DNA from: Nymphaea colorata
Taxonomy: Eukaryota > Streptophyta > Magnoliopsida > Nymphaeales > Nymphaeaceae
Direction of reading: 5' to 3'
NCBI RefSeq assembly: GCF_008831285.2
Contig: NC_045140.1
Coordinates: 18,536,370-18,600,369, forward strand
Length of the DNA: 64,000 nucleotides
In this document: piece by piece, positions 46,653-59,375 of the stretch
Position numbering within the stretch: the stretch's first letter is position 1
Layout: every line of letters starts with the position of its first letter
The notes under the pieces: generated by a model
Databases searched by the model: none
What the model was told of the DNA's origin: nothing
What the model saw: only the letters and a program-made list of their open reading frames with translations
Position numbers and translations under genes: made by a program

Positions 46653-49600
46653 TCCTATCGTTTCCTTCGGATTTTTTGTTTTTTAGCGAAGCCAAGGTGT
46701 GGTCATCCATTAACCACTTCTCGTTGCCTTGTGTATTGGAAATGCGTGAAGGTCAGTTTTTGTTTCATTGGATGCTTACTTTCGGGGAATTCCGACTGGT
46801 AAAATGCATTCCGTCAATTTTGTGATATTTTGCAGCTGCAACTACGTCTTAAAGAATATTGCAATCAATGGGGTGCTATTTGTTATAAGACAGAACATCT
46901 CTCTTTCTCTCTCTCGATAGAAATGCATTGAAGCAATAATTTTCTTGGGTCACTTTCAAATAATTCTCGTGAGAGGAGAAACATTGAAATTTTCTTACAG
47001 AAGAAAGTCAGTATGATCAATGATGTAGGAACATGGTAAAATTCTCAGTCTTTCCTTCATTATTGGTGATGAGATCCATTCGCACAAGCATTAAGGTATG
47101 CACCACTGTTTTTAGTCGTGGTTCAGAACTATATACGTGTACATGTAGATGTCGTTATCCAGGGAGAAGACCAGAATTCATGGACAGGTCCAACAATTAA
47201 GCCGCCACCGAAGAAATTTGTCAAGACATCGACCGAAGTTGCTTCGTCATTCTGATCTGGTGGAAATCTGCAAGACCCCAGCTCGCCGATAAGAAAAACC
47301 GAAAAAGTGATCGTCCAATATGGGTCAGAATCATAAACCAGTTGCTTGACATAAGAACAGGATATTAAATTAGTTGTTTCACTGGGGGCTTGAATACATC
47401 TGATCTTAAGTCCAAGAAATCTACTTCAACATCGACTAACCATATATCCTGAATGTGTGATAATATCAAACTAGATCAGAACTAATCTTCATCTCTCTGG
47501 GGGGAAATCATGGCGTTAGAAGTTTGAATATCCATCTGACATTGAATGTTTGAATAGGATACACATTTAGGATATTCTTTATAAGTACATTAATTGGGTA
47601 GATCTGCAAATCTGATTTTAGGTACATGTCGTATAAAGAACAATAACCTAACCAAATCTGGCCTGTTTGAACTCTTAACAATGAACAACGTGTGATACCT
47701 TGAGCAACATTAGAAGAAGTATCAGCTCATCTAGGTCAATTACTGTCCCTAATGAGTCATGCCCATTTTGATCTTCATTTTTTTCTGCTTTTCCTTAGTC
47801 TTTTGAAATTCTCTCTGTCGCATCTTACCATTTCTACTGACGTTTTTACATGACCATCCCGCATAGCTGCTGACGATATTGGGGTAGCCCACGGATTTAA
47901 AGTCATAGATGATCTGTAGCATGGCTTTTCATTTCACAGATCGCAATGCTGTGAAAGTAATTAAGCATCAGAAAGGTGAAGTTTGGCAGGAGATTCGATG
48001 CCACACCATCATGTTGGTGTTCCCTCACCACTCTTTCTTGATTTCCTTCTTCATATTTTTCTCCTGCACTTTGAGAATGTTCATTTGATATCAAACGTAG
48101 GCCTATATATTGAGATCCTGTATAGCTGAAGTAGTCTCTACGTTGTCTGTGATCAGCTCCACCATTCTGCGGATGATCTCCTTGGCTAGACTAGGCCAAG
48201 CTCTGCGGATTGGATTTGGATTTGGACCCATCTTGTTGTTCCTAAGCTTCCTGCACTCTATATAACTCCATGGGATTGTCTGCGAAGTCACTTAAGTCAT
48301 ACAACCTGCGCTTCTTCTGAAACTATCACATATTTTAGGTTGTATATGATATTATATCATGAGAAATTTAGTACTCAAGAGTCCTTGAAAGACATAAAAC
48401 AGTATTAAAATAATTTGATATATAATTAAGTTACTGCCTCTGTAGTCGTGTTAGGCCATGTCCAGTAGTGTGACCAACACGCACACAGACACACACAAAA
48501 ACGGGGTTACACGTCTCTGTGAGGACTTACAATATAGGCTTGCAAATGGTTCAGATGACGAGAGTTTTGACGTTTTTGGCTGTGCCAACTTCTGTTCCAG
48601 CTTGATCGTTGATCGTAGATGTGATCAACTATTTCGGATCTGATTCTTTTGCAACTTTTTCTTATATATGATGATGACCTCTCCTATTGAGGAGGGAGTT
48701 ATGGAGATATTGTAGAGGTGCTTGGCAAACATATGAAACTGTTCATATGGTTCACACTGGATAATACTGTTGCTTCAGAAAGGATGGGCCAATTCCTTCA
48801 AGAGCACATTCTTTAAGATCTTTGTTTTCCTTTGACTTTGTCTTTTGTTTGGAAGAACAAGAATTGGATCCAACAGAAGAACATTATGTTCATAACATAA
48901 AAGAAAGGCATTTAGCAGTACCGTACATCAACCAAATACTATTCTTATGAACGGCTAAAGGCACCTGGGATTTAGCTTGCTTCCTCAACGTAGTGATATT
49001 CGTTGTTGATTTCACATAGTGGATTTTCTCATTGATGATGAGTAGAAAAGTACGGAACACTTTTTCTCTACCTTGTTAATTTGGTGACCGAAGAAAAAGA
49101 AAAACATCTCCAAATGTTTTTTTGGCAGGAGAAGGAAAAAATGAAAAAAAAAAAAGAGAGAGAGAAAAGAAGAACTGGCGATCAGCAGTGCTCGATTCGG
49201 TTTGACGGAGCCGGGTGCCATGTCGAGCTGCACCAGCACTCGAGTCTACACGCTCCATATTTGGTGCACCCGAGTCAACACTGGTGGACATGGGTCAGTG
49301 GGATCACATCAATGTCTTGCATGCCAGATTGACTAGAGGACCATGCATGGTTCATCTCAATCAGATCGGCGATGTCACTCCGGTCTGCTGCATGAACAGC
49401 TAGCCATGCACAACCAGCTGTTAGGCTTTTTCTTCAGTAAAAGAATGAGTTCTCGATGGGGAGTTGCACGGAGATTCTCCATTATAAGAATGGTAGTTGC
49501 GAGACTAGTCGATCAAGCGACCCCGTGGATGACCCCTTGTTGTGTGACACCACTGGTCGTCCTTCATTATCCTGTTGATTTGCTAAAATATGCACAAGCT

Positions 49601-51936
49601 TTGTTCACTCAATCAAAATCTGATGAATGTGATTGATACAAGTGGTTCTCACTGTAGGAATAAGTACATTTAAAAGATATGTTACATTAAGAACGCTGTG
49701 TTCTTGTTTTACGTACCATGATGTTGTTCTTATTCAACAATTAAATGTTGGACATAATCACAACATGCTTCGCAAAACAAGATCATGATATTCTCGAAAC
49801 GTGTTTTAAGAACATATTTTTCAGGATACAATTTTCTCCAAAATCAAATTCACTCACAGGAAACATAATCTTCTGAGTCATGACATTCCTGAAGTATCAA
49901 GACCCTGTTTGGGGTCTTGCATTGAGATGGAAGTATGTATCCATATTTTACATGACTTTCAAGTCGATGCCGTCCCCAAACTTCACAAGCTACTTAATTG
50001 AGATTTCCTGTATTTCCAGGCAGCTTTGTCAATGAAAGAAGGGAACAATTATGACAGTTCCCTGTCCATAGAAAGCGTTGAAGCCACAACGAGGCATTGG
50101 ATTGCGGGTGATTACAGAATCAGGATGCCTGAGACAGTGTACATCGAGGATGAGATTATATTATTAAACTCCATTTCGGATACAATGTTTTTGGCAACAC
50201 TACTATTCTCGTCAACATCAAATCGCACAAGTCATTGCGGAAACGACATCTATATCTCAGTTACCAACAAATCACTTTTATGCAGAATAAATGCAATTAC
50301 CAATATGCAGATTAAATCACCTTTTGAGGCTTTTGTGAAGAAGAACATTATGTTCTTGGAAACACTTGTTTCTAAGACCTATGAACTAAAAATACCATGC
50401 ATGTCTTTGTTTCAGAATGCATAGTGTAATTATGTGTACTTGGCATTTGTTTATTAGATTTAGAATAAACCCATGACTGTACCATGTTTTCTGAAATAAG
50501 AGCATGTTCTAACTTCTAAGAGTGCATGTTTCAAGAAAACATTGCTTTTCTTATCAAACTACTTTTTAATTTGCTTAATTTTCTTGTCATTTTCTTTCTT
50601 TTCTTAGACCACCTTATTCTTTCCATCAAAATAGCTAATTTTTCTTTGCAAGTTGTGCATGAATTTGCAACATAATCACTGTCTTTAAGAATCACAGATA
50701 AAAACAGTTCCAAGCAAAATTTGGCCTAAGTGAACCTTCAGAACCACATGTATCAAGTTCAATTTTTGAAACATTAGCACGTTTTAGCCAATTGGGTTCC
50801 ATATGACTACAGGCAATTGCAAAGGCAGGAATATCATACTCATATGACAGATGGTAATGGGTCCATGCGGTGGCGTTTAGCAAGGAGTACTTCTGTTCCT
50901 TGTTTGATACGATTCGGAATTCATGTAGGCGACGATCCAGTAACCTCAACATCCCCAAGTATTGATCTAATTTAAATTAGATATACAATCTCATGACTTG
51001 GATATCTGGCAGAATTTGGGAAGGTCTGCTGCAATTATATATAGGCATGTATGGATCTTATGCTAGACGGCCCTCATTGGATTTTAATATTAAAAAGTGG
51101 GGGCAGTTCTAAGAGTGTGGCAGTTGCCAACTTCTTACTATTTTCTAAAACATTTGTGATTTTTATTTTAATTAATCTTATAAAATATGCAGTTGAATCG
51201 CTGAATCGGCTCGTTCACGATTCATAAACCGATTCTGCAGTACTGCTTCACATTATTCCCTTTCTGTCTTCAACGGCAATTCCTCTGCAGCGTTCAATCA
51301 CTACCAAGTGCAGCAGGCAATAATTGTTTGACCGATGCTTTGTTGGCGACCAGGAGAGCTCAATCAAACGATACCGCTCGTCAGATCTGCCATGCATGGC
51401 CATAAGCTCTGAAAGATTTTCGGCAACAAGCGGCCTGCGGGGAACCTTGGAAGAAGGAACTGATCCTTATAATAGACAATCGTACCCAATAACATATTTT
51501 ACGAATCATTTAATGGAACATGGCTTGTGGGTATGTGCTGGTCGTCCATGGCGGCCGTCCACCAGCCGTAAACAGGTCTTGTAGCAGAGGAGCTTGGGAT
51601 TCCCTGACAGTACCAGTAAATATTGCTGCGGTCATGTCGCCTCCTAAACTCCTTCAAAGAGTGAATGTCATGTCCGCCATTAATTCTTTTTCTCTTTCTT
51701 CCGATCTCGGGGAGTAAATATATTCAGTAGTTTGTACAATAAATTAAGTTGGAACGAAACTCATGCTGTTGTTGGGTTGGTAATTATCTGCATAACTCTA
51801 TGGTATTATTAACAAAAAGTTTCAACTTGCTGCAGGGTCATGCGCAGGAACCATATTCGTTTAATTATGTATCAGCCTCATTGCCGTCTTGCTGGTGCAG
51901 GTTAAGTCTCTTTTCTGGGTGGTAAGTTGTTAACCT

Positions 51937-52015
51937 CCGATTCGACTAGATACAAACTAAAAAGCTGCCGGAAATCCGATTCAACTAGATACAAATTAAA
52001 AAAGTTGCAGGAAAT
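51937..52015. repeat. Tandem duplication, about 2 x 39 bp
   Basis: Two adjacent units starting CCGATTC (51937-51975 and 51976-52015) differ at about five positions plus one A in a homopolymer. Confidence 0.9.
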
Positions 52016-52214
52016 CTTTGTAGTAGGTAAAGTTGGCATGTAGCATTAGGTCAGAAATTAACCAAATCCATTACATCTTAAAAAATAAGAAAACCTTCAT
52101 TCCACAGGATGAGAGGAAACAGTAAGAGGTCGTCATGTTTGGTCAATTGATATGGTAGAACCACCTCTTAATCCCCTCATCCTTTTGGAATGTGTAGGTT
52201 AGTGAGACGTCGTC

Positions 52215-52505
52215 GAGATGTTCACGGATTTGATTGGATATACACTTAACCATAACCATTTTTTCCAGATATTGATATGTTTTTGAATTCATATTCAAAT
52301 GTAAACAAAGAAGAGTCATATCAGAATCAGAAGTCTGAAGTCAGGTTTCACAATTTGAATCTGATTCCTTACTTTCATAGCTAGATTTGAATCTAAGTTT
52401 TTAACCGAATCTAGCTCAATCAGATGTCATTTCTTAAATCAGAATTCAACCTGATTTACTAATCAAATGTTTATGAGATTTTGGATCGGATATATTGACA
52501 TAGTG
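52215..52505. repeat. Dispersed repeat, copy B (inverted relative to copy A)
   Basis: Read on the minus strand, the section around 52400-52450 (GATTTAAGAAATGACATCTG, then ATTGAGCTAGATTC) matches copy A near 15955-15995. Both copies sit in non-coding DNA about 36 kb apart and in opposite orientation. Boundaries are approximate. Confidence 0.5.
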
Positions 52506-55500
52506 AGACGTGAGTGAAATTCAAGGGTTCAAAGAAGAAATTTGTTGTTTGAGAAACGACACCAAACTTTTTTTCATTTTTTTGTAGCTATTAATACCCT
52601 AACATTTAATGCTACTTGCCATATATATATGCATGTGTGTGTGTGGTGTGCGTGGTTCCATACATGCTAGTGTGTGTATAAGCACAACCAAGGACCGGGC
52701 CACTTAAATGAATGTATCCGGCGCCCCTAAAAGGCGGTGGATTAACTTGGAAAATGGAAATATAATATTATTAAATTCGACAGGCCATGTAAATGTGCTC
52801 ATAATTAGTTCTTATTTCCATTCTTCATTTATTTGACTTATCACCTAGCTTTCCCTAGTAGGATAAATGAATATATTAATGAGAGTAAAAACAATAAATT
52901 GCAATTTATTGACCTTAATGTGCATGGACAAGCTTATGTATTTCATAAATGAGAGACAACAAGTGCTTCCAACTGCCACCACGGCAAGCGCGGAGTAAAA
53001 AAAAAAAAGTCACTGTATTAGGTGAAAATATCAATGTATAAATAAAGAAATTACCATAAAACATCAATTTAAAAATGAAAACAAAAAGGTATATGGGACT
53101 TACTTAACCTAATGATGGAAGTATTGTAAGTGCTTATTGGGCTTAATTAATTAATTAATTCTTCAGCTTTAGCCTCGGAAAATGGCAGCACACTTGTTTT
53201 GAAAGCGAGCGGCCCATGTGGTGTGCTCGTAGTACTCGTCTCTGCGGCTTCAGCACGTGTATTGGTCTCTCAATAATTGCATTTCACAGTAAAAAAAAAA
53301 ATTATAATCATTTACCAGGCAATAAAAAAATGTATTCATTGAAGAAATTCAGTCAACAACTATGCGTAAAGTACACCTCCCCTCCTTGTCACATATATTT
53401 GTCACTTTTCAAATTTTAGCGCCTTCTGCCGACAATCCTCACGCATCCCACATGTGAGAATGATCTGGATTTCTATACGATCTGGATCTCTCTCTCTCTC
53501 TTGATGTATATTTACATAATCTCCAAATGGATCTCTCTCTCTCAATCTCCAAATCGACAACATAGTGTTTTATAAATCTACTTCATGAAACAGAATCGCT
53601 AGATAATAACAATTTGTTATGGATGTCAAATGGCCCCTTAAAAACCATTTGAATTTGACAATAGTATCACATTTTATCATCTCATCATCTCATGAATTTG
53701 TCCCTAAAAATGTTGCTTAGCCTTTTTTGGATGCCTGCCAATGTAGGTAAACTAGGATCAACTCGACTCGAATCATATATTGCTTGGCTGGAGTTCGAGT
53801 CGAGCGACACAAGGTCAGCTCAAGGTTGACTCGTTTATCAACTCTCCATTTGACTTCACATATTTCCTTGGTTTTAGGTTTGGAAATTACAAAAAAAAAA
53901 AAAAGAAACCTAGATTAAACGATTGAGTTTAATCGAGCCGGGTTCGAGCGGAGCTCTAGTTGGCTCGACTCTTTGTACAGCCCTAAGCCCTGGAGATGGA
54001 ACTAGTCGTCCAGAAGAGAGAGAGAGAGAGTGCCTAGCTTTTATTATATACTCCTTTGACCCTAATCTTCTTTTAAGCCTGATTCCTTGAAGAAGGCTTT
54101 ATGCTTAGACTTCTCTAATTGGGGCATTGTTCTCCAAGTTTCTTGCAAAACTCTCATCAGATTTCTTAATGCGATTTGCACTCTATTCCCCGAAAATATA
54201 AACCGACAATTTTATTGGCTTATAAAATTTGATACATGCATCTGCTTTTGACGATTCTCTTTATACCATGCAGTTGAATTTCAAAAAATTGGCTGAAAAG
54301 AAAATAGTTGAAGATGATTAATAAACTTCAAGGGCAAAATCCATGTATGATGAACCCATATAGAATTTCATACGTGCATTATGTGCTTTGATTTATAGAA
54401 GTGGACTCTTGGGTTTGTCAAAATTCTTGCATGTGAGTGTGTTCGGAAACGGACGTAATATCATTGTCACGTAACTTTCAGAAAAGTTTAAGCCCCTTAA
54501 AATTAGTCAGATTCGAACGGATCAGCGGTCGATTTTAAGGTGTTCCATCCACACGTCTTGTACATTTGACGGGTCAGACTCACAAAGATCCAACTGACCA
54601 TGACACCATAAAGCAATGTTTGATAGTGTTAGAGTCGGATCTAAGATCGAAGCTACCACCGATTTCAAAACCACAAATATATATACATATATAGACACTT
54701 CCAGATAGGAGAAAATCAGCCTTGGATCTTATACCCGAGGCCATCAAACAAAGCTTATGGTATTCAATTGTTACTGCAATTGGATTTTCCCTTGCTCCAA
54801 ATCCAACACCGAATCCAGTTGAGTATATACAACATTAGTCCATATTCAAACAAATTTTATGAGTGGATCTACTTTGGAATTGATTTATAGCTTTAAAGAT
54901 GACTATGCAAGCACCACATCCCGTTTCCCTTCAATAATGTCACTTTTTCTCACGACCTAAAAGATACCTTGCAGTTATATCATTGAAGACAGAAAACTTA
55001 ATCATTCATCTCTATTATGGCGCTGAGGAAAAACGAAAGAGACATGACAACTTGTTGGTTTTAGTTTCTTTTCATTCACAAACTACCAAACTAGGTTAAT
55101 CGAGCGGTCCAGATCTCTTAATTTCTCTTGAATTTCTTCAATCATGTAGGCCCCAAGAGTAATAATGCCAATAATGATTTCATCTTTGTTGGTGTGTCTC
55201 TATTATCCATGGGGCCAAGCATCATTAATTGCTCTTTAATGGTCTTAGCTATTCACCACTGGTGGGAAAAAGAAAGTAAACTTGCAATAAGAAGCAACTG
55301 TGCTTGCTCGAACTCTTGATGTTGCACCAAACAAATTTCTGTTGCTTAACATACTCTTAAAGCAATATGGCAGTTTGCGCGCTCAAGTCAAGTAAGTTGT
55401 TACAGCTTTGGAAATTTTGAAAAAGGAGTAAAACTTTTCCACGTTGGACGTGTTTTCTACGTGCATTCAAACACGCCCTTGAGGTGGGGTGGCTTCTTTT

Positions 55501-58500
55501 CCTTTTCCAAACGATTCAGGTAAGTTAACAAAGGACCGTCCGTTATGGTCAGAAATTGACCAAAATGCCCCCACTGTTTAATAGAGCACTCCATGTACAT
55601 AACCATTGTTAATGCTTCCTTGGTGACTGTTTTTAATGATAAAAATTTTAGTTTTTAATCATCAAATTTAAAGAGATTAAAATAAGGTTATGATTCCTTC
55701 GTTACCAAAATAATCGACATTCTTGACTTAATGCACTTCTTATCTAATCTTTTTTTATAATATTAATTTTTTTAATAAATCGTAAATATATATATGTATA
55801 TATATAGATAACACAAAAACCTAAGGCTAAAAATGAGATGAAAAAGGGTGATCCAAAAACGACGTCATTGCATTGATGGAAGAGAGAAGTCGAAACAACT
55901 TTGGCATAGAGGTGGGTTCCACCCTCAGATTGAATGGGCCCACCCACCGTCTGGGGCCCACACTCCATCACACCACCGAGAAAGTTTTAATTGACAAATC
56001 GATGCCGACATTTTTATTGTTTTACAAAGTAGTTCCGGATGTTCAGAATGTATTAGAACGGTTTGATGAACTTATTTGAATACGAACCTTCCAAACAAAA
56101 TTCGACTTAATCCGGTTGTCATGCGATGCCTTCTAATATTTGTAACTTATTTGTATCGATTACCTATGCTGATAATCATGTTCAAAGCAAGGGAATAATA
56201 TATTGATCAAATAGTGCAAAAGCAGGAATCCTAGGCCCCCTTACCCCTACTTGGTAGGGGATGATTTTGTAAAAGAATTATCAGCGAGAGGCCAAAAAGG
56301 AAAAAAATCAAAATTGGAAAAAAGAAAATTCCTCCCATCACATCCACAATATCTTTTGGATGCATTGGAATTGTAACACAGCTTTTCGTACAGTAAATAT
56401 TATCGCCATATTTTTTTATGCGCCCTCTGCCTTGAAATTACAAAACTGCACCTCCCTTTGGCGTTATTCCTTTTCAACTTCAAACACCAAAAACACCCTT
56501 CTGAGAGAACACGGGATATTGTGGGAAGAGTCTCTTCTACTTAATTTATTGGGGGCATTCGGTCATTGTCATCCATAACACATTCATAAGTAACTAGTGG
56601 AGATTCTTCAGAAAATGTTGAGAGGATTTTTCAGACAATTGGGAATTATAAAATTCTTTTTACTTAAAGATAACGTATTTTTAGTTTTGTCATTCGTAAA
56701 GCCCCTGTTTGTAAATTATTATAAACCCAACTAGTTATTTGTATATGTAAAAAAGTGAGATACCTATTTGTAGATTCATTTGTAAAGTTGTTAAATATGA
56801 ATGAAGTTGCATCTTCATTGCCTTTTCTTTTCATGTTTGGAAAGCATCAACATCATTGGAACAATTCGAGGCCACCTACAACATGCACTCGGTTACCTAA
56901 CTATCAATATTCAAACTCCAAAATAATTTGCTTCCCAAGTTATGAATCCGCATTTGTGAATCCTAATTCATTTTACAATTTTTATCGGACCATGGGTTAT
57001 GTGGTTCATCTTAAAGCTTTCTCGTTCACAAAGGTCATAAGTTCGATTCCAAAGTTGCAAACACCGAGTCCCTTTGGACCTTTGGTTTGGCTGGAACATA
57101 GCCTATGCTAAGAATTTGGCTCCCCTTGGTTCGTTCAAGAGTTGATCTTATTTACCAAGCACCAAAGAACCAAGTTTTAAAAGTTAGACCCGATTCGACT
57201 CCCCACCTGTCAAACTTTCCTTCCTTCATCCAGCCAACATGTGGACGCACAGTGCCATGATCTAAAAAAAAGTATGAGTTCGATCCATCGGACCTTATCA
57301 AAAGCTGCAACCAGTTCGCAGCCTTTTAGGTGAACTAATTTAGGCCCAATGAGCCCCTTCTTTTGAACCCGAGCTCTGGATGGATCTAGACCCCAAAGGA
57401 AGAGGCTCTATGAATCGAACCCCTCCCTGGATCCCTGATTCATCTGCATATTCATGCTCGTATCTGGAGAAGAAAGAAAAGCAAGTGGCATAAATAATTT
57501 GCCTCTGGCAAAAAGGCTGCAACAATGCACGGCTCCTTACTTCTTTAGTAGCATACTTGTTGCTTATGGGACCCCACTGAGCAAATTCAGGCTTTTTCAT
57601 GCATGACGAACACCAAATTAGTCACAAGGTCGATCTTTCAAGGGCCCCATGATTAGTGTTTGATGTTTGAACCAGCAATCCTATAAATTATTATCTTACT
57701 GTTTCTAAATCAACCACTGATCTTATAAATTACTGCAGTCGACTCTGTCAACCTCATAATAGTCCAAACGGCTCAGCGTTTCCTTCAATGTGTGGCAAGC
57801 AAATCCTTTTCCTATGATATGCATCGGTGGAACGTCATAACCAAAGCTAATGCTCAGGTCTTATCATCACTTGCAAGTTGTGTTTAAAAATGTCTAGCAC
57901 AACGACAAAGTGCTAAAGAATGTAAAAGGTCGTTAACAATCTCGTGAACGAAAAAAAATAGTAACTAAAACAGTATTCTTCTACAAGAAAACTAAGAAAA
58001 AAAATTGCAGGAGGACTAAAACAGTAAAAGTATGAAACCTTCAAGAAGATAAGAAACAGTCGTTTTGGCAAATATAAATGAAGAAGACAGATGCCACGAT
58101 ATTTGTCACACTGATGTTTCAGCAGCCTCTTCACAGGTGACATTATGTATGGCTGCAGAGTCTTGAAATCTAGGCCAAAGGCAGCTGCACATTAACAAAG
58201 AGAAGACTACAGAGACACATTCTAAGCTGGTGGTTGATTAGGCAAATGAACAAATGTTCTTGTTATGAATATGCGGGAGCAGGCCTAGACTGTTGAGCCC
58301 TGCAAGAATCTCACAGCCAAGGGTTCTCAAATGCGAGACATCTCACAGGGCTCAAATTTCAACAATGGCAGTCAGATGGTATGTCCAAAAAACGTACATC
58401 TGAGCATGTGACCGCTCACCGACCAAGATCAAAGCCTGAAAGAAGCATTCCAAATTTCCAAGAACTGCAAAATCGTGAACAGAAGGGCACTATGGTCATC

Positions 58501-59375
58501 TGATTTCACGAATGACATTGTCCCAACAATCTACCAACTCAGTGGCGCCATGTAAGATAGAGCCATAATGGTGGCACTTTTGCTGTATTGGTGTCCTCAA
58601 TGAGACAGCTTGGAGGTGAAGGTGAACCTGTTACGGCTTAGCTAAAGCTCCAGAGTAACATCAACGCCTTTCAACAGGGGTTGCTTTCACCCATCCCATC
58701 CCATCTCTCCTACTCCTTTCTTGTCTTCCTTCCTGGGTTTTCTAAAGCGGAACTGGAAAGGGTATAGGTGGTATACTTTTTTATGTGCTACTGATACGGT
58801 GGCACCACTGTATGAGCTTGCTTTTTTGCCTTCTTTTTATATCTCTCTCCATCCTCTGAGAGAGGGAAGGAGGGAAAATAATTTGGTTTGCTGAGATGGT
58901 GGTCCTTCAGGATTGTTTTTAACTTTGTCTTCTTTTTGAGAATGTGAAAAACCAGAAAAGATTTGTAGGCATGCTTTTTTGACAATCAAACTGAAAAACT
59001 ACAGATTCCTTGTGTACAGAAGTTTTTGGTGTTTTGCTCTTTTCTTTGCTTGCTTCTCCAAGGAATAGTTTATTTTTCCTCCTTTTAAATATTACTTTCT
59101 GGGTTTATTTTGACCTGTTACCTTACCCTCTGTTAGTGTGCAATCAACCTCCCTGTTGTTTCTAGTGGCATTTTCTTGAAGCTATTTTTCCTTGTCTTTT
59201 ACTTTTCCCCCGTCTTTGTTTTTTGGTCGGGATTTTGGTGAGAGGATTTGTGGGATGTGGCTCTGAGGGTTGATCTGGAGTTGGTGATGGATCTTTAATG
59301 CGATTTTTCGTCTATATTTTGCGGTAGTCTGGTTGTTCTTTCGCGCTAGAGGGAGAGGGGCTGTCGGTGCTGGTG
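52506..59375. other. Intergenic region and upstream region of the transporter gene
   Basis: Apart from the repeat at 53743-53986 this is AT-rich, with short random frames. Three GTTCGA-type words like pol III B boxes lie at 57042, 57273 and (minus) 57412. The last several hundred bases before 59376 should contain the promoter and leader of the transporter; a CT-rich leader lies around 58840-58870, with TTTTTATAT just before it as a possible TATA element. No start site can be fixed from sequence alone. Confidence 0.55.
53743..53986. repeat. GCTCGA-rich dispersed repeat
   Basis: A stretch with many CTCGA/TCGAG words ends TTGGCTCGACTC followed by TTTGTACAGCCCTAA. Such GCTCGA-rich, non-coding elements ending near TACAGCCCTA are familiar in plant intergenic DNA. 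A weak complementary start (TGTAGGTAAACTAGG) lies at 53741. Confidence 0.4.

Larger units (their letters stand above)
42612..52200. other. Intergenic, no supported gene
   Basis: AT-rich DNA with the repeat at 43006-43156, a CT/TA/GA block at 46520-46652, a short GT/GA tract near 43520 and a tandem duplication at 51937-52015. Frames such as 50026-50424 (plus) and 47129-47425 (minus, no ATG) are around 100-130 codons but have no recognisable domain. Words related to AGAACAcATGTTCTTG recur near 49650, 50345 and 28620 and may mark a small repeat family. Confidence 0.55.

Noticed and set aside
47129..47425. 98-codon minus-strand frame that reads quite protein-like (GELGSCRFPPDQNDEATSVD)
   Set aside because: It has no ATG, no flanking exons were found, and a frame of this length is expected by chance in 64 kb.
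50026..50424. 132-codon plus-strand frame after a TTTCCAG acceptor-like site
   Set aside because: The second half contains repeat words shared with 28620 and 49650, and no domain or partner exon was found.
57042..57052. tRNA gene, from a B-box-like GTTCGATTCC
   Set aside because: No acceptor stem, anticodon arm or proper A box could be folded around it.
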